Assembly (NCBI GenBank): GCA_044239865.1
Contig: JBIIAO010000005.1
Location: forward strand, 1-64,000
Length of the DNA: 64,000 nucleotides
DNA from: CAIZGX01 sp044239865
GTDB taxonomy: Bacteria > Bacteroidota > Bacteroidia > Flavobacteriales_D > Sanyastnellaceae
Reading direction: 5' to 3'
This document shows, one piece after another, positions 41,042-50,538 of the stretch; the stretch's first letter is position 1; every line of letters starts with the position of its first letter. The position numbers and the translations under genes were made by a program. The notes under the pieces were generated by a model that was not told where the DNA came from, searched no databases, and saw only the letters and a program-made list of their open reading frames with translations.

Positions 41042-44000
41042 AGTTTTCGGGCTAAAATAAAATCACGTTTGTAATTGACTTGAATTCCATCTTCGTTGAA
41101 TGCTTCAAAGGTAGCAATGTAAATGCCTATTGCAAGTGCTTCGCCATTATCAGAAATCCCATCCCAAATAGCATTGCCTTCAGGACCTAAATATTCGTTT
41201 CGAATCAAACGTTTGACGCGAATACCACGTTCGTTGTAAATAGTCAGGTTACCAACGCAGCCTGATTTCATTTCTGAAAAATGAAATTGAATGACATCGT
41301 CCATACCATCATTATCTGGAGAGAAAATCGATGTCGAAAGTTCGAAGACTCCGTTCATATTTTCGATTGAAATGGATTGTGAATTTTCTGCTCCTGGTGT
41401 CGCGAATCCCGATGACTCAGAGGCGCTATGCCAGTTGCTTTCTTGCGCTGAGGGTAGTTCACTTGAAAGTCTTTCAAGCGACACACCTTCAAATGAATTG
41501 AGCAATTGGAAATGCATCGATTCAGAATAATTCATTTCATCAATAATTTCATTTTGATTCGAGTAAATAATGCATGTTCCATATGAATTGTTGAAAGTGG
41601 GAAGGGCATTCACGCGAATAATATTTTTAGTTTGAATGGAAGGGTACAATTCTTCAGTATTCTTTTCATCTTCCGTGAAAACAATGTATTCATTGGGAAG
41701 AACAATTCTTCCTTCAGAAGTCAGAGTTTCAAGCTGTCCACCGCTGCTTGAAGAAGCGTTTGCAAGTGAAGTGTTTTTCAAGGATACCGCCTGCGAACCG
41801 GTGTTGAAGATTTCGACAAAGTCGAAACCGCCAACAGATGGATTGAATAGAATTTCATTGATTACCAAATTTAAAGGTGAAGCATCTTCTGGATATCCCC
41901 ATTCGAAGGAAATAGAAGTGCTGTTTCCACTGCAGTCGGAAATTCCTTCAAGGGTGTAGTTCAATACTTCAGTATTGAGCACTTCAGAAGCATGCAGAAT
42001 AATGAATGTTGAAGGGTTTTCTGTAATGAAATTTTCAACCAAATTTTCTTCTTGAAATAAATTTCCATTTTGGGTAACTGGTTCGTTGAAATGAAGAGTA
42101 AGTGAACTGTCTTCAAGTGTTAGAAAGAGCAATTCAGGTTTGCTAACATCGGGCATCAGCGAGTAGACAGAATTCTCATATCCTGGTGAATTTCCAATTT
42201 CGTTTTCACATGGTTTCCAATTGTTAAAATTGCTACAGGGTAAATACGGATTCACTAATTCAAGCGACCATCCGCCATTGGCCTTGAAACTGTTGTTGAA
42301 CCAATCTATGCCGTATCGTATACTGTCTAAGTGCATTCCATTCATACTTAGTTTTAACAGCATTCCGGAATTGGTTAATGTTGGAAATGATGGTATAAGA
42401 AGTTTGTTCGATACCGAGAGAAAGGAAAGGCTTTCAGTAACATCTCCAAGAACTAAATATTCATTCGGAAGAAGCAAGTGGCTTCCTTCAAAGACACAGC
42501 TGTTTATTGATAGGCCATGCAGTTCTAGTGTATGCGAACTTTTATTAAACACTTCAATAAACTCCGAGGGTATTCCTTGAACTACAGGATCTGGGGCTGC
42601 AAGAATTTCTGTGAAAATAAGATCTCCAAATTCAGGCGTTTTTCCTTGATAGATTTCTATTGAGATGGAGGAGATATTGCCTTCACAATCTGAAAGTGTT
42701 GATTGGCTGAGTGTGTAGAATGTTTCGGGTTGAAGGTTTGAATTGAATGTGATTGTAGCAATGGTGTTCGATTCTGAATAGTGAACACTTGAAATCGTCG
42801 CGTTGACACAAGTTATGCTGCTTGAAAGAACGGGGTCTATGCTTTCATTGAGGGAGAGTGTAACCTGATTGGCTTGATTTAAATTCCAACTGAGTAATTG
42901 TGGACCTTCTGTATCGGGCGAACTGCTATAAATGCTGTTTTCAATGCCTGGAGTTCCTCCAACTGAATTAATAGCAGCCGACCAATTGAATTTCCCATTG
43001 CAGATTTTATACGGATTCACTTGCTCAAGACTCCATCCGCCGTCGGATTTTTCGCTGCTGTTGTACCACTCGTCTGAATAGGAAACGACATCAATGACAT
43101 TGTTGCTGAAATCGGTTAATGTCAGGCTGTCTCCAGAATTGGTTAATGCGGTAAGTGCTGAAATTCCTATTGAATTAGGGAAGAGCGAAGTGTTGTTCGC
43201 ATCACAAATAATCACATATTCATTCGGATTCAGCAGATATGACGAAAGTGTTTTTTCTGTTGTTGAGTTTACCAATTTCCATCCAGTTAATACGAACGGA
43301 ATAGTATCAGCATTGAAAAGTTCTATGTATTCCGCATCGGGTAATCCATTCGAAGGAGTGGGATCTACATAGAGTTCATTGATCACAACCGAACGAACGT
43401 TCGGTGTATTTATCACTACAGGTGGAATTTCATTTCCGAAGTAAATATTATCGAAATAGAATTTTGTTGCGTTGGAAGAAGTATAGATGCAACTCAATCC
43501 AAAAAAGTTTGTCTGATTGTACGTGTTGTCGAAAATGGAAAATTCTGAAATGAAATTTGTCCCTCCAGATGGGTCAATATTTGCGCTCCAGTTTCCTACA
43601 TTGTCTCTCAAGACTTGAATGTTTATGTTGAAGGAAGAAGCTACCAATCCTAATGTCCCTGCTGCAAGCTCGACAATCCCCAAAGGGCCGTCGTCGCGGA
43701 AGAATTTAATGGCATCGCTTGAACCACCTTCACCCAGCTTGAGAAAATATCCAGTTGTATTCGATCCCGAAGTGGAATTGACAAAGGATAAGTTGGATTC
43801 ATTTGCAACTAGGTAAATTCTGCTGTTGTTGTTTTCGCTTCCTGCAAAAGTTTGTTTCACTTTAATACGCCATTCCTTGTTGTCAATGGTGGAGTTTGTT
43901 GTTTGTGCAGAGAGATAGCTCTGTCCACCGGTTGTGTTGAACAACTGCAGTTCTTGATTGGCGTTCACGACGAATACATCAGTGGAGCCGCTCCATGTGG

Positions 44001-44106
44001 GATTCATGTTGAAGTTGCCGTCGCTGAAATTATCGTTGATTTGACAGGGTAAAGGCGAGCACGAAGAAAGTGCAAACGCTAATGAGAGTAATTTTTTGTA
44101 GTGCAT
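41038..44106 (-). CDS. Secreted lamin-tail-domain protein
   Basis: 1022 residues. Signal peptide, then a concanavalin-like beta region (about residues 22-225). Three lamin-tail domains follow (about 235-385, 490-640 and 745-900), each with an INEIL- or VINELY-like start and a YIELFN or FVEIFN strand; the first two end in GGWSLE and VNPY. Ig-like spacer domains lie between. The C-terminus (about 925-1022) is a FlgD-like/CHU_C-type domain (SPDNDGMDD, WDGISDNGE, GIYIATFEAF) seen at the ends of gliding-associated and T9SS-exported proteins. Export by T9SS is inferred. Function is unknown. Confidence 0.85.
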   Translation of the reverse strand: MHYKKLLSLAFALSSCSPLPCQINDNFSDGNFNMNPTWSGSTDVFVVNANQELQLFNTTGGQSYLSAQTTNSTIDNKEWRIKVKQTFAGSENNNSRIYLVANESNLSFVNSTSGSNTTGYFLKLGEGGSSDAIKFFRDDGPLGIVELAAGTLGLVASSFNINIQVLRDNVGNWSANIDPSGGTNFISEFSIFDNTYNQTNFFGLSCIYTSSNATKFYFDNIYFGNEIPPVVINTPNVRSVVINELYVDPTPSNGLPDAEYIELFNADTIPFVLTGWKLVNSTTEKTLSSYLLNPNEYVIICDANNTSLFPNSIGISALTALTNSGDSLTLTDFSNNVIDVVSYSDEWYNSSEKSDGGWSLEQVNPYKICNGKFNWSAAINSVGGTPGIENSIYSSSPDTEGPQLLSWNLNQANQVTLSLNESIDPVLSSSITCVNATISSVHYSESNTIATITFNSNLQPETFYTLSQSTLSDCEGNISSISIEIYQGKTPEFGDLIFTEILAAPDPVVQGIPSEFIEVFNKSSHTLELHGLSINSCVFEGSHLLLPNEYLVLGDVTESLSFLSVSNKLLIPSFPTLTNSGMLLKLSMNGMHLDSIRYGIDWFNNSFKANGGWSLELVNPYLPCSNFNNWKPCENEIGNSPGYENSVYSLMPDVSKPELLFLTLEDSSLTLHFNEPVTQNGNLFQEENLVENFITENPSTFIILHASEVLNTEVLNYTLEGISDCSGNSTSISFEWGYPEDASPLNLVINEILFNPSVGGFDFVEIFNTGSQAVSLKNTSLANASSSSGGQLETLTSEGRIVLPNEYIVFTEDEKNTEELYPSIQTKNIIRVNALPTFNNSYGTCIIYSNQNEIIDEMNYSESMHFQLLNSFEGVSLERLSSELPSAQESNWHSASESSGFATPGAENSQSISIENMNGVFELSTSIFSPDNDGMDDVIQFHFSEMKSGCVGNLTIYNERGIRVKRLIRNEYLGPEGNAIWDGISDNGEALAIGIYIATFEAFNEDGIQVNYKRDFILARKL

Positions 44107-44153
44107 GAGAAATGTTTTGTAATTATTCTTTCGAAACTAAAAAGCACAAGTAG

Positions 44154-44161
44154 TAATTTCG
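44154..44161 (+). promoter_or_regulatory. -7 box TAATTTCG for asd
   Basis: TAnnTTTG with one C, 14 bases before the ATG at 44176. It supports that ATG over an in-frame start at 44101. Confidence 0.45.
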
Positions 44162-44175
44162 TGAAAAAGATATGT

Positions 44176-45168
44176 ATGCGAATTGCAGTTGTAGGTGCTA
44201 CCGGATTGGTTGGAAAAAAGATGCTTCAAATTCTTGAAGAACGTAAATTTCCGTTCGATGAAATCATTCCCGTTGCATCTGAAAAGAGTGTGGGACAGAT
44301 TGTCTCTTGTTGCGGAAAAGATTGGACAGTTGTTTCCTTAACCACTGCTGTAGCAGCTTCTCCGGATATTGCCTTGTTTTCAGCAGGCGGAGAAACAAGT
44401 TTAGAGTGGGCACCGAAGTTTGCGGAAACAGGATGTGTAGTCATAGACAACAGCAGTGCTTGGAGAATGAGCGAAGGAGTGCCATTGGTGGTTCCAGAGA
44501 TCAACGCAAGCAGCATAAATGCGCATAACAAGATTATCGCAAATCCGAACTGCAGCACCATTCAAATGGTTATGGTGTTGAAGCCGCTTCACGACTTATA
44601 TAGAATCAAACGAGTTGTAGTTTCAACTTACCAAAGTGTTACAGGAACCGGAAAGGTTGCTGTCGATCAATTGATGAACGAACGCGTAGGGAAGGAAGGT
44701 GAAAGGGCCTATGCGCACACGATAGATATGAATCTCATTCCGCAGATAGATGTGTTCCAGTCAAACGGATACACGAAGGAAGAGATGAAGATGATTCTCG
44801 AGACCAAGAAGATTATGGAAGACAATTCCATTGCAGTAACCGCTACCGCGGTTAGAGTTCCGGTTATGGGCGGACATTCAGAATCTGTAAACATAGAATT
44901 CGAAAATGCTCCAGATATTACTCAAGTGAAAGAGGTTCTTAGTGCCTTCCCAGGAATCGAAGTGGTAGATAATATTGAACAAAAACTTTATCCGATGCCT
45001 CTCATCCATGCTGCGGAAAGTGATCAAGTTTTTGTTGGACGCATTCGCCTCGACGAGTCTCAGGCTAATACGTTGAATTGCTGGATTGTTAGCGACAATC
45101 TTCGCAAAGGCGCTGCTACTAATGCAGTTCAGATTGGAGAATACTTGGTTGCGAAGAAGTTGGTGTAG
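44176..45168 (+). CDS. asd: Aspartate-semialdehyde dehydrogenase
   Basis: 330 residues from MRIAVVGATGLVGKKML. It reduces aspartyl phosphate to the semialdehyde, the branch point to lysine/diaminopimelate, threonine and methionine. NADP-binding GATGLVG loop at the N-terminus, active-site Cys in ANPNCSTIQM (about residue 128), and substrate-binding Arg and catalytic His in the RVPVMGGHSE segment. The earlier ATG at 44101 would add 25 unlikely residues and lies upstream of the promoter. It is convergent with folB, with a 5-base gap. Confidence 0.96.
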   Translation: MRIAVVGATGLVGKKMLQILEERKFPFDEIIPVASEKSVGQIVSCCGKDWTVVSLTTAVAASPDIALFSAGGETSLEWAPKFAETGCVVIDNSSAWRMSEGVPLVVPEINASSINAHNKIIANPNCSTIQMVMVLKPLHDLYRIKRVVVSTYQSVTGTGKVAVDQLMNERVGKEGERAYAHTIDMNLIPQIDVFQSNGYTKEEMKMILETKKIMEDNSIAVTATAVRVPVMGGHSESVNIEFENAPDITQVKEVLSAFPGIEVVDNIEQKLYPMPLIHAAESDQVFVGRIRLDESQANTLNCWIVSDNLRKGAATNAVQIGEYLVAKKLV

Positions 45169-45173
45169 AAGTT

Positions 45174-45521
45174 TTAGCCTTCCATTTCAACACTAACGCT
45201 TTCCACTTGGTGACCCATTGGAGCGTTAATTTTCGTCAATCGAATTCCAACCGAATGAGCATTCGGGAAGCGCACTTTCATGGCCGTGTGCATGCGAACC
45301 AAAACCGTTTCAATCAACTTGGCTCTTACTTTCATTTCAGCGTAAACCAATTCTTTTACTGCAACGTAGTCTATCGTTTTTTCTAAATCATCGGTTTCAG
45401 CCGACACTTCGAAAGCACCTTCAATCCACACATCTACACGGTAATCGCCTCCTATCACTTCCTCTTCCTTCCAGCATCCGTGGTGTGCACGAACCTGAAT
45501 GTTGTTCAATTGAATTTTCAT
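45174..45521 (-). CDS. folB: Dihydroneopterin aldolase
   Basis: 115 residues, normal length. Folate pathway, producing 6-hydroxymethyl-dihydropterin. Family features: VRAHHGCWKEEEVIGGDYRVDV at the N-terminus with the conserved HHG, TIDYVAVKELV, and IRLTKINAPM with the catalytic-region Lys near the end. It starts 1 base after the gltX stop, so it is co-transcribed with gltX. Confidence 0.93.
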   Translation of the reverse strand: MKIQLNNIQVRAHHGCWKEEEVIGGDYRVDVWIEGAFEVSAETDDLEKTIDYVAVKELVYAEMKVRAKLIETVLVRMHTAMKVRFPNAHSVGIRLTKINAPMGHQVESVSVEMEG

Positions 45522-45522
45522 T

Positions 45523-47046
45523 TTATCCTAAAGTGTCAATGCATTTTTGAATGCGTGGTAAAACGAATTCTTTTCCAACCAACGCAGCAACATGCGATGC
45601 GCCCGGTCCTGTAAGCACTCCTGTTAATGCAAGTCTGAACAATGGCATTACAGCGCCCATTCCTAAACTGTTGTCTGCTAAGAATTGTTTCATAGCAGCG
45701 TCAATGGATTCAACTGTGAAAGGCTCAAGTGTTTCTAAAACAGCTGACCATTTTTGAAGGATAGGGCCAGACTCACCCACTTTCCATTTCTTCGAAACAG
45801 CATCTTCGTCGTAAGAAGTTGGATCTACAAATAAGTATTCGCCGTCCAATAAATCTTTTGGAAACACTGCGCGCTCGAGCATAAGCTCAATCACGCCTTC
45901 AACATATTCAGAACATACATCATATCCGCGTTTTTGAATGTCAGGCATAATCATTTCCGCTAGTTCAGCACGAGGCGTGTTGCGCATGTATTGTTGATTG
46001 AACCACTTCGTTTTTTCCGGATCGAATTTCGAACCAGATTTTCCAACGCGTTCTATGGTGAAGGCTTCAACCATTTCATCTATTGTGAAAATTTCTTGGT
46101 TGTTGCTAGGTGCCCATCCTAATAAAAGCAACATGTTAATGAAGGCTTTCGGAAGGTATCCGCTTTCGCGATATCCGCTTGAAATATTTCCGGTTTCAGG
46201 ATCTGTCCATTGCAAAGGGAATACAGGAAATCCTAAACGATCTCCGTCACGCTTGCTCAATTTCCCATTTCCATCGGGTTTTAAAATCAACGGCAAATGC
46301 GCGAACAAAGGCGCTTCCCATTCGAAAGCTCTGTACATCATTACGTGCAACGGTGCAGATGGCAACCACTCTTCCCCACGAATCACGTGGCTAATTTCCA
46401 TGGTGTGATCGTCTACGATATTCGCCAAGTGATACGTTGGCATTCCGTCTGACTTGTAAAGTACTTTGTCGTCGAGTTCGTTCGTAGAGAACACCACCCA
46501 TCCGCGAATGATATCTTGAAAACGAACTTCTTCGTTTCTTGGCATCTTGAAACGCACAACGAACGGTTCTCCTTTTTCCAATCGAGCCGCAACGTCATCA
46601 GCAGGAAGGGTCAATGAGTTCTTCAAGGTCATGCGCGAAATACTGTTGTATTGCCAGTTCGGCATCTTCGCCAATTCGGCTTGTTTACGAATGTTGTCTA
46701 ATTCTTCTGGAGTATCGAATGCGTAGTATGCCCAACCTTTTTCAATCAATTCCACCGCATACGCTTTGTACATCGGCTTTCTTTCGCTCTGACGATAAGG
46801 CTCGTGCTTTCCGCCATAGCCAACACCTTCGGTGGGTTCAATGCCGCACCATTTCAATGAATCTAAAATGTATTGTTCAGCGCCCGGAACGTAACGCGTT
46901 TGGTCGGTGTCTTCAATACGAATGATAAAATCTCCGCCGTGTTTCTTAGCGAAAAGATAGTTGTATAATGCTGTGCGAACTCCACCCATGTGCAAAGGGC
47001 CTGTTGGACTTGGAGCGAAACGAACACGAACTCTTGGTGATGTCAT
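45523..47046 (-). CDS. gltX: Glutamyl-tRNA synthetase
   Basis: 507 residues, class I. HIGH-type motif PTGPLHMGGVRTALYN at the N-terminus, RIEDTDQTRYV, and the KMSKS-type motif GKLSKRDGDR (about residue 256). Its product, glutamyl-tRNA, also feeds HemA encoded at the left of the window. Promoter (TTG-N21-TAAATTTG) lies in the end of the mfd gene. Confidence 0.97.
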   Translation of the reverse strand: MTSPRVRVRFAPSPTGPLHMGGVRTALYNYLFAKKHGGDFIIRIEDTDQTRYVPGAEQYILDSLKWCGIEPTEGVGYGGKHEPYRQSERKPMYKAYAVELIEKGWAYYAFDTPEELDNIRKQAELAKMPNWQYNSISRMTLKNSLTLPADDVAARLEKGEPFVVRFKMPRNEEVRFQDIIRGWVVFSTNELDDKVLYKSDGMPTYHLANIVDDHTMEISHVIRGEEWLPSAPLHVMMYRAFEWEAPLFAHLPLILKPDGNGKLSKRDGDRLGFPVFPLQWTDPETGNISSGYRESGYLPKAFINMLLLLGWAPSNNQEIFTIDEMVEAFTIERVGKSGSKFDPEKTKWFNQQYMRNTPRAELAEMIMPDIQKRGYDVCSEYVEGVIELMLERAVFPKDLLDGEYLFVDPTSYDEDAVSKKWKVGESGPILQKWSAVLETLEPFTVESIDAAMKQFLADNSLGMGAVMPLFRLALTGVLTGPGASHVAALVGKEFVLPRIQKCIDTLG

Positions 47047-47065
47047 AATAGTTTTTGAAAGTGTG

Positions 47066-47097
47066 CAAATTTACGATAATAGTTTGCTTGATTACAA
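47066..47097 (-). promoter_or_regulatory. gltX promoter (TTG-N21-TAAATTTG)
   Basis: On the minus strand TTG (47097-47095), a 21-base spacer and TAAATTTG (47073-47066), 19 bases before the gltX ATG. The -33 element overlaps the last codons of mfd. Confidence 0.65.
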
Positions 47098-50000
47098 TTT
47101 AGAACCTTCGGCTAGCGCGTTAAGCAGACGATTAGCTTTATCCATGTTTGGTACTTCTGGAAAGGCAATGCGAAGGGTGTCATCTTTCTCGTACATTTTT
47201 CCAGCAACTGGATTGAGTTTAATGAAGTTTAAAATGCGCGTGAATGCTTCGCTTTGGTAGAACGGTGAGTCTTGTTTCGAAATGAAATAACCGATCATCT
47301 TTCCACTCTTCAACACCAGTTTTTCGAAGCCAATCTCTCTTGCTTTCCAACGCAAGCGCATGGTGTCTATGAGTTGAATAACGGGCTTCGGAATAGGACC
47401 GAATCTGTCTTCGAGATCTTTTGAGAATTTTTGAATTTCTTCTTCCTTCTCCATATCGTCGAGCGCTTTGTACAATGCAATTCGTTCAGAAATATTTCCA
47501 ACATACTCATCGGGAATCAACAATTCGAAGTCGGTTTCAAGAACAGTTTCTTTCACGAACGAAGCGGTCTTCTTCATTTCCTCTTCGTACAATTCTTGGA
47601 AGTGCTCTTGCTTCAATTCTTGAAGTGCTTCATCTAAAATTTTCTGATACGTCTCGAATCCCAATTCATTGATGAATCCGCTTTGTTCACCACCTAACAA
47701 ATTACCTGCGCCTCGAATGTCTAAGTCGCGCATAGCAATATGCATTCCCGATCCGAGATCCGAGAACTGCTCAATGGCTGTTAAGCGTTTCTTCGCATCG
47801 TCTGTGAGCATGTGAGTAGGGGGACTTAACAAATAACAAAACGCTTGCTTGTTGTTTCGTCCTACGCGTCCGCGCAATTGGTGAAGATCGCTCATTCCAA
47901 AATGATGCGCATCGTTAATGATAATCGTATTTGCATTTGGAATGTCAATTCCACTTTCAACAATGGAAGTGGAAACCAACACGTCGAATTCTCCTTCAAT
48001 AAATTTGTTCATCACCTCTTCCAAGTCTTCTCCGCTCAGCTGTCCGTGGCCTATGCCAATGCGAACATCTGGACAAACGCGTTGAATTAATCCGGCCATT
48101 TCGCGTAGGTTCTGAACGCGGTTGTGCACGAAGAAAACTTGACCACCTCGTTGCACTTCGTAGCTAATGGCATCGCGAACAATTTCTTCTCCGAAAGGAA
48201 TTAATTCTGTGCGAATAGGAACGCGATTTGGCGGTGCTGTTTGAATGATACTCAAGTCGCGCGCACCCATGAGTGAAAACTGCAAGGTGCGTGGAATAGG
48301 CGTGGCAGTAAGCGTTAAGGCATCTACATTCGCGCGAAGCAATTTCAATTTGTCTTTTGCCGCTACTCCGAATTTCTGTTCTTCGTCAATGATCATTAAA
48401 CCAAGATCGTTGAAGACCACGCGTTTTCCGAGGATGGCGTGGGTGCCAATAAGGATGTCGACTTTTCCATTTTTAACACGTTCTAATGTCTCCGAATTTT
48501 GCTTCGCTGTTTTGAAACGATTGATGTATTCAATGGTAACAGGAAAATCTTTTAAACGCGATCTGAAACTCTTGTAATGTTGAATGGAAAGAATGGTTGT
48601 TGGAACAAGCACGGCAACTTGTTTTCCGTCTGCAACGGCTTTGCACGCCGCGCGAATAGCAATCTCTGTTTTTCCGAAACCAACATCGCCGCAGACCAAT
48701 CTATCCATAGGAAATGCCGCTTCCATATCTTCCTTCACCGCAACAGAAGCTTTGTATTGATCGGGAGTGTCTTCATACATGAACGACGCTTCCAATTCGG
48801 TTTGCATGTAGGTGTCGGGTTGAAAGGCGAATCCTTTAGTCGACTTTCGTTTCGCATAAAGCTTAATTAAGTCGAAGGCGATTTCTTTCACCTTCGTTTT
48901 CGTTTTACGCTTTAAGTTTTGCCAAGCATTGCTTCCGAGTTTATCCATTGTTGGAGCTGTTCCTTCCTTCCCTGAGAACTTGCTAATTCGGTGCAACGAG
49001 TGAATGCTCACATATAAAATATCTCCGCCTTTGTAGGTTAGACGAATGGCCTCTTGTTCTTTTCCATTTACATCAATCTTTTGTAACCCACTGAATTGGC
49101 CTACTCCGTGATCAATGTGCACAACAAAGTCTCCCGGTTGAAGCGCAAGAATTTCTTTCAGCGTTAATGCTTCTTTGTTTTTCTTGAATCCTTCTTTCAG
49201 TTTGAAGCGATGGTAACGTTGAAAGATTTGATGGTCGGTGTAGTACAGAATTTTTTTATTCTGATCTATAAACCCTTCGCTTATTTCTAGAATCTCTTGA
49301 ACGTATGCGATGTCTTTTTTCTTGTCTTGAAATATTTGGTCAAGTCGTTCCAGCTGCTTCGATTGTCCAGCTACTATGTGTGCTTTGTATCCTTGCTGAA
49401 TGAGGTTTTCAAGATGCTCCGCAAGCATTTCGAAATTTTTGTTGAAGGAGGGTTGAGGCGTGCAATGAAACTCTTCTGTTTCACCTAAGAATTGTCGTTT
49501 ACTTCCGAATTCAATGACACGCTTGTTTTCCAGTTGCTTCAACCATTCATGTTTTGAAGTGAAAAGAGCATCTGGTTTTTCGTGTGAAATGTTATCTGAA
49601 AGTCGGTTGAATCGTTCTTCTGCCTTTTCCATTTCAGCTTGAAATTGCGCGAGAGAAGATTCAGTGTTATTCATCCAAACTACGGTATTCGATGGAAGGA
49701 AATCGAGCAATCCAATTCGCACTTCTTCAGAGTGTTTTGAATGCGTATTCGGAACGATAATAGCTTTCGTCATTTTGTTTACCGAAAGCTGTGTAGCCGG
49801 ATCGAAGTTTCGAATACTCTCTACTTCTTCATCGAAGAATTCAATGCGGTAGGGATATTCATAACTGAATGAAAACACATCGACAATGCCTCCTCGAACG
49901 GCGTATTGTCCAGGCTCATAAACGTAGTCAACTTTTTCAAATTGAAATTCAATGAATGCTTCGTCAATGAAATCCATAGAATATGATTGCCCTACATCAA

Positions 50001-50448
50001 TGCTGAACGTGTTTTTTTCGAGTTCGTGCTGTGTAACAACTTTTTCAAACAGCGCTTCAGGGTATGAAACGATAATATAGTTTTTTCTATTCTTCTGAAG
50101 TTTATTCAGCACCTCTGTTCGAATAGCAATGTTTGCGTTTTGAGTGGTTTCAACATCGTACGCAAGTCTTGCTGTGCGTGGAAAAAAGAGTGCCGGAGTT
50201 TTTTCTTGTTCTTTTTCATCGGATCCAATTTCAAGAATGGATTCAAGGTCATTGAGGAAGTATGCGGCCTTTTCTTTGTCATCGAGCACCACCAATTGGG
50301 TAACTGGCGAGGAGCTGTAAAATCCGCTGCAAATAAAAGCCGGAGCGCTTCCGGCAAGTCCCTTCAAATGGAGCTTGCTTTTGTCGTCAGCAATTTTGCG
50401 TTCTATCGATGCTATTTCTTTTTCCCAAATGGAAAGACGTGGTTTCAT
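47092..50448 (-). CDS. mfd: Transcription-repair coupling factor
   Basis: 1118 residues, full length. It removes stalled RNA polymerase and recruits UvrA. Order: UvrB-like N-terminal domains, RNA-polymerase interaction domain (PGDFVVHIDHGVGQFSG, about residue 465), RecG-like translocase with GDVGFGKTEIAIRAA (Walker A, about 605), DEEQKFG (Walker B), TATPIPRTLQ, and a C-terminal TRCF domain. The leader holds a stable hairpin. Convergent orientation with no gene; it runs into the gltX promoter. Confidence 0.97.
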   Translation of the reverse strand: MKPRLSIWEKEIASIERKIADDKSKLHLKGLAGSAPAFICSGFYSSSPVTQLVVLDDKEKAAYFLNDLESILEIGSDEKEQEKTPALFFPRTARLAYDVETTQNANIAIRTEVLNKLQKNRKNYIIVSYPEALFEKVVTQHELEKNTFSIDVGQSYSMDFIDEAFIEFQFEKVDYVYEPGQYAVRGGIVDVFSFSYEYPYRIEFFDEEVESIRNFDPATQLSVNKMTKAIIVPNTHSKHSEEVRIGLLDFLPSNTVVWMNNTESSLAQFQAEMEKAEERFNRLSDNISHEKPDALFTSKHEWLKQLENKRVIEFGSKRQFLGETEEFHCTPQPSFNKNFEMLAEHLENLIQQGYKAHIVAGQSKQLERLDQIFQDKKKDIAYVQEILEISEGFIDQNKKILYYTDHQIFQRYHRFKLKEGFKKNKEALTLKEILALQPGDFVVHIDHGVGQFSGLQKIDVNGKEQEAIRLTYKGGDILYVSIHSLHRISKFSGKEGTAPTMDKLGSNAWQNLKRKTKTKVKEIAFDLIKLYAKRKSTKGFAFQPDTYMQTELEASFMYEDTPDQYKASVAVKEDMEAAFPMDRLVCGDVGFGKTEIAIRAACKAVADGKQVAVLVPTTILSIQHYKSFRSRLKDFPVTIEYINRFKTAKQNSETLERVKNGKVDILIGTHAILGKRVVFNDLGLMIIDEEQKFGVAAKDKLKLLRANVDALTLTATPIPRTLQFSLMGARDLSIIQTAPPNRVPIRTELIPFGEEIVRDAISYEVQRGGQVFFVHNRVQNLREMAGLIQRVCPDVRIGIGHGQLSGEDLEEVMNKFIEGEFDVLVSTSIVESGIDIPNANTIIINDAHHFGMSDLHQLRGRVGRNNKQAFCYLLSPPTHMLTDDAKKRLTAIEQFSDLGSGMHIAMRDLDIRGAGNLLGGEQSGFINELGFETYQKILDEALQELKQEHFQELYEEEMKKTASFVKETVLETDFELLIPDEYVGNISERIALYKALDDMEKEEEIQKFSKDLEDRFGPIPKPVIQLIDTMRLRWKAREIGFEKLVLKSGKMIGYFISKQDSPFYQSEAFTRILNFIKLNPVAGKMYEKDDTLRIAFPEVPNMDKANRLLNALAEGSKL

Positions 50449-50471
50449 GCGTGCTTCATCAAACGAGTAAA

Positions 50472-50493
50472 CCCCAAGATTGATTTCTCGGGG
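50472..50493 (-). promoter_or_regulatory. Leader hairpin between the sensor kinase and mfd
   Basis: On the minus strand CCCCGAGA and TCTTGGGG pair over 8 bp (one G-T) around a 6-base loop. A TATTTTTG box (50514-50507) lies upstream, 58 bases before the mfd ATG, so the hairpin may be in the mfd leader. It might also be a weak terminator for the kinase operon, but only a short TTT follows. Confidence 0.4.
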
Positions 50494-50538
50494 AATTTTG
50501 TTTCAACAAAAATAGAGGATGAACGGCGCTACAAAAAG

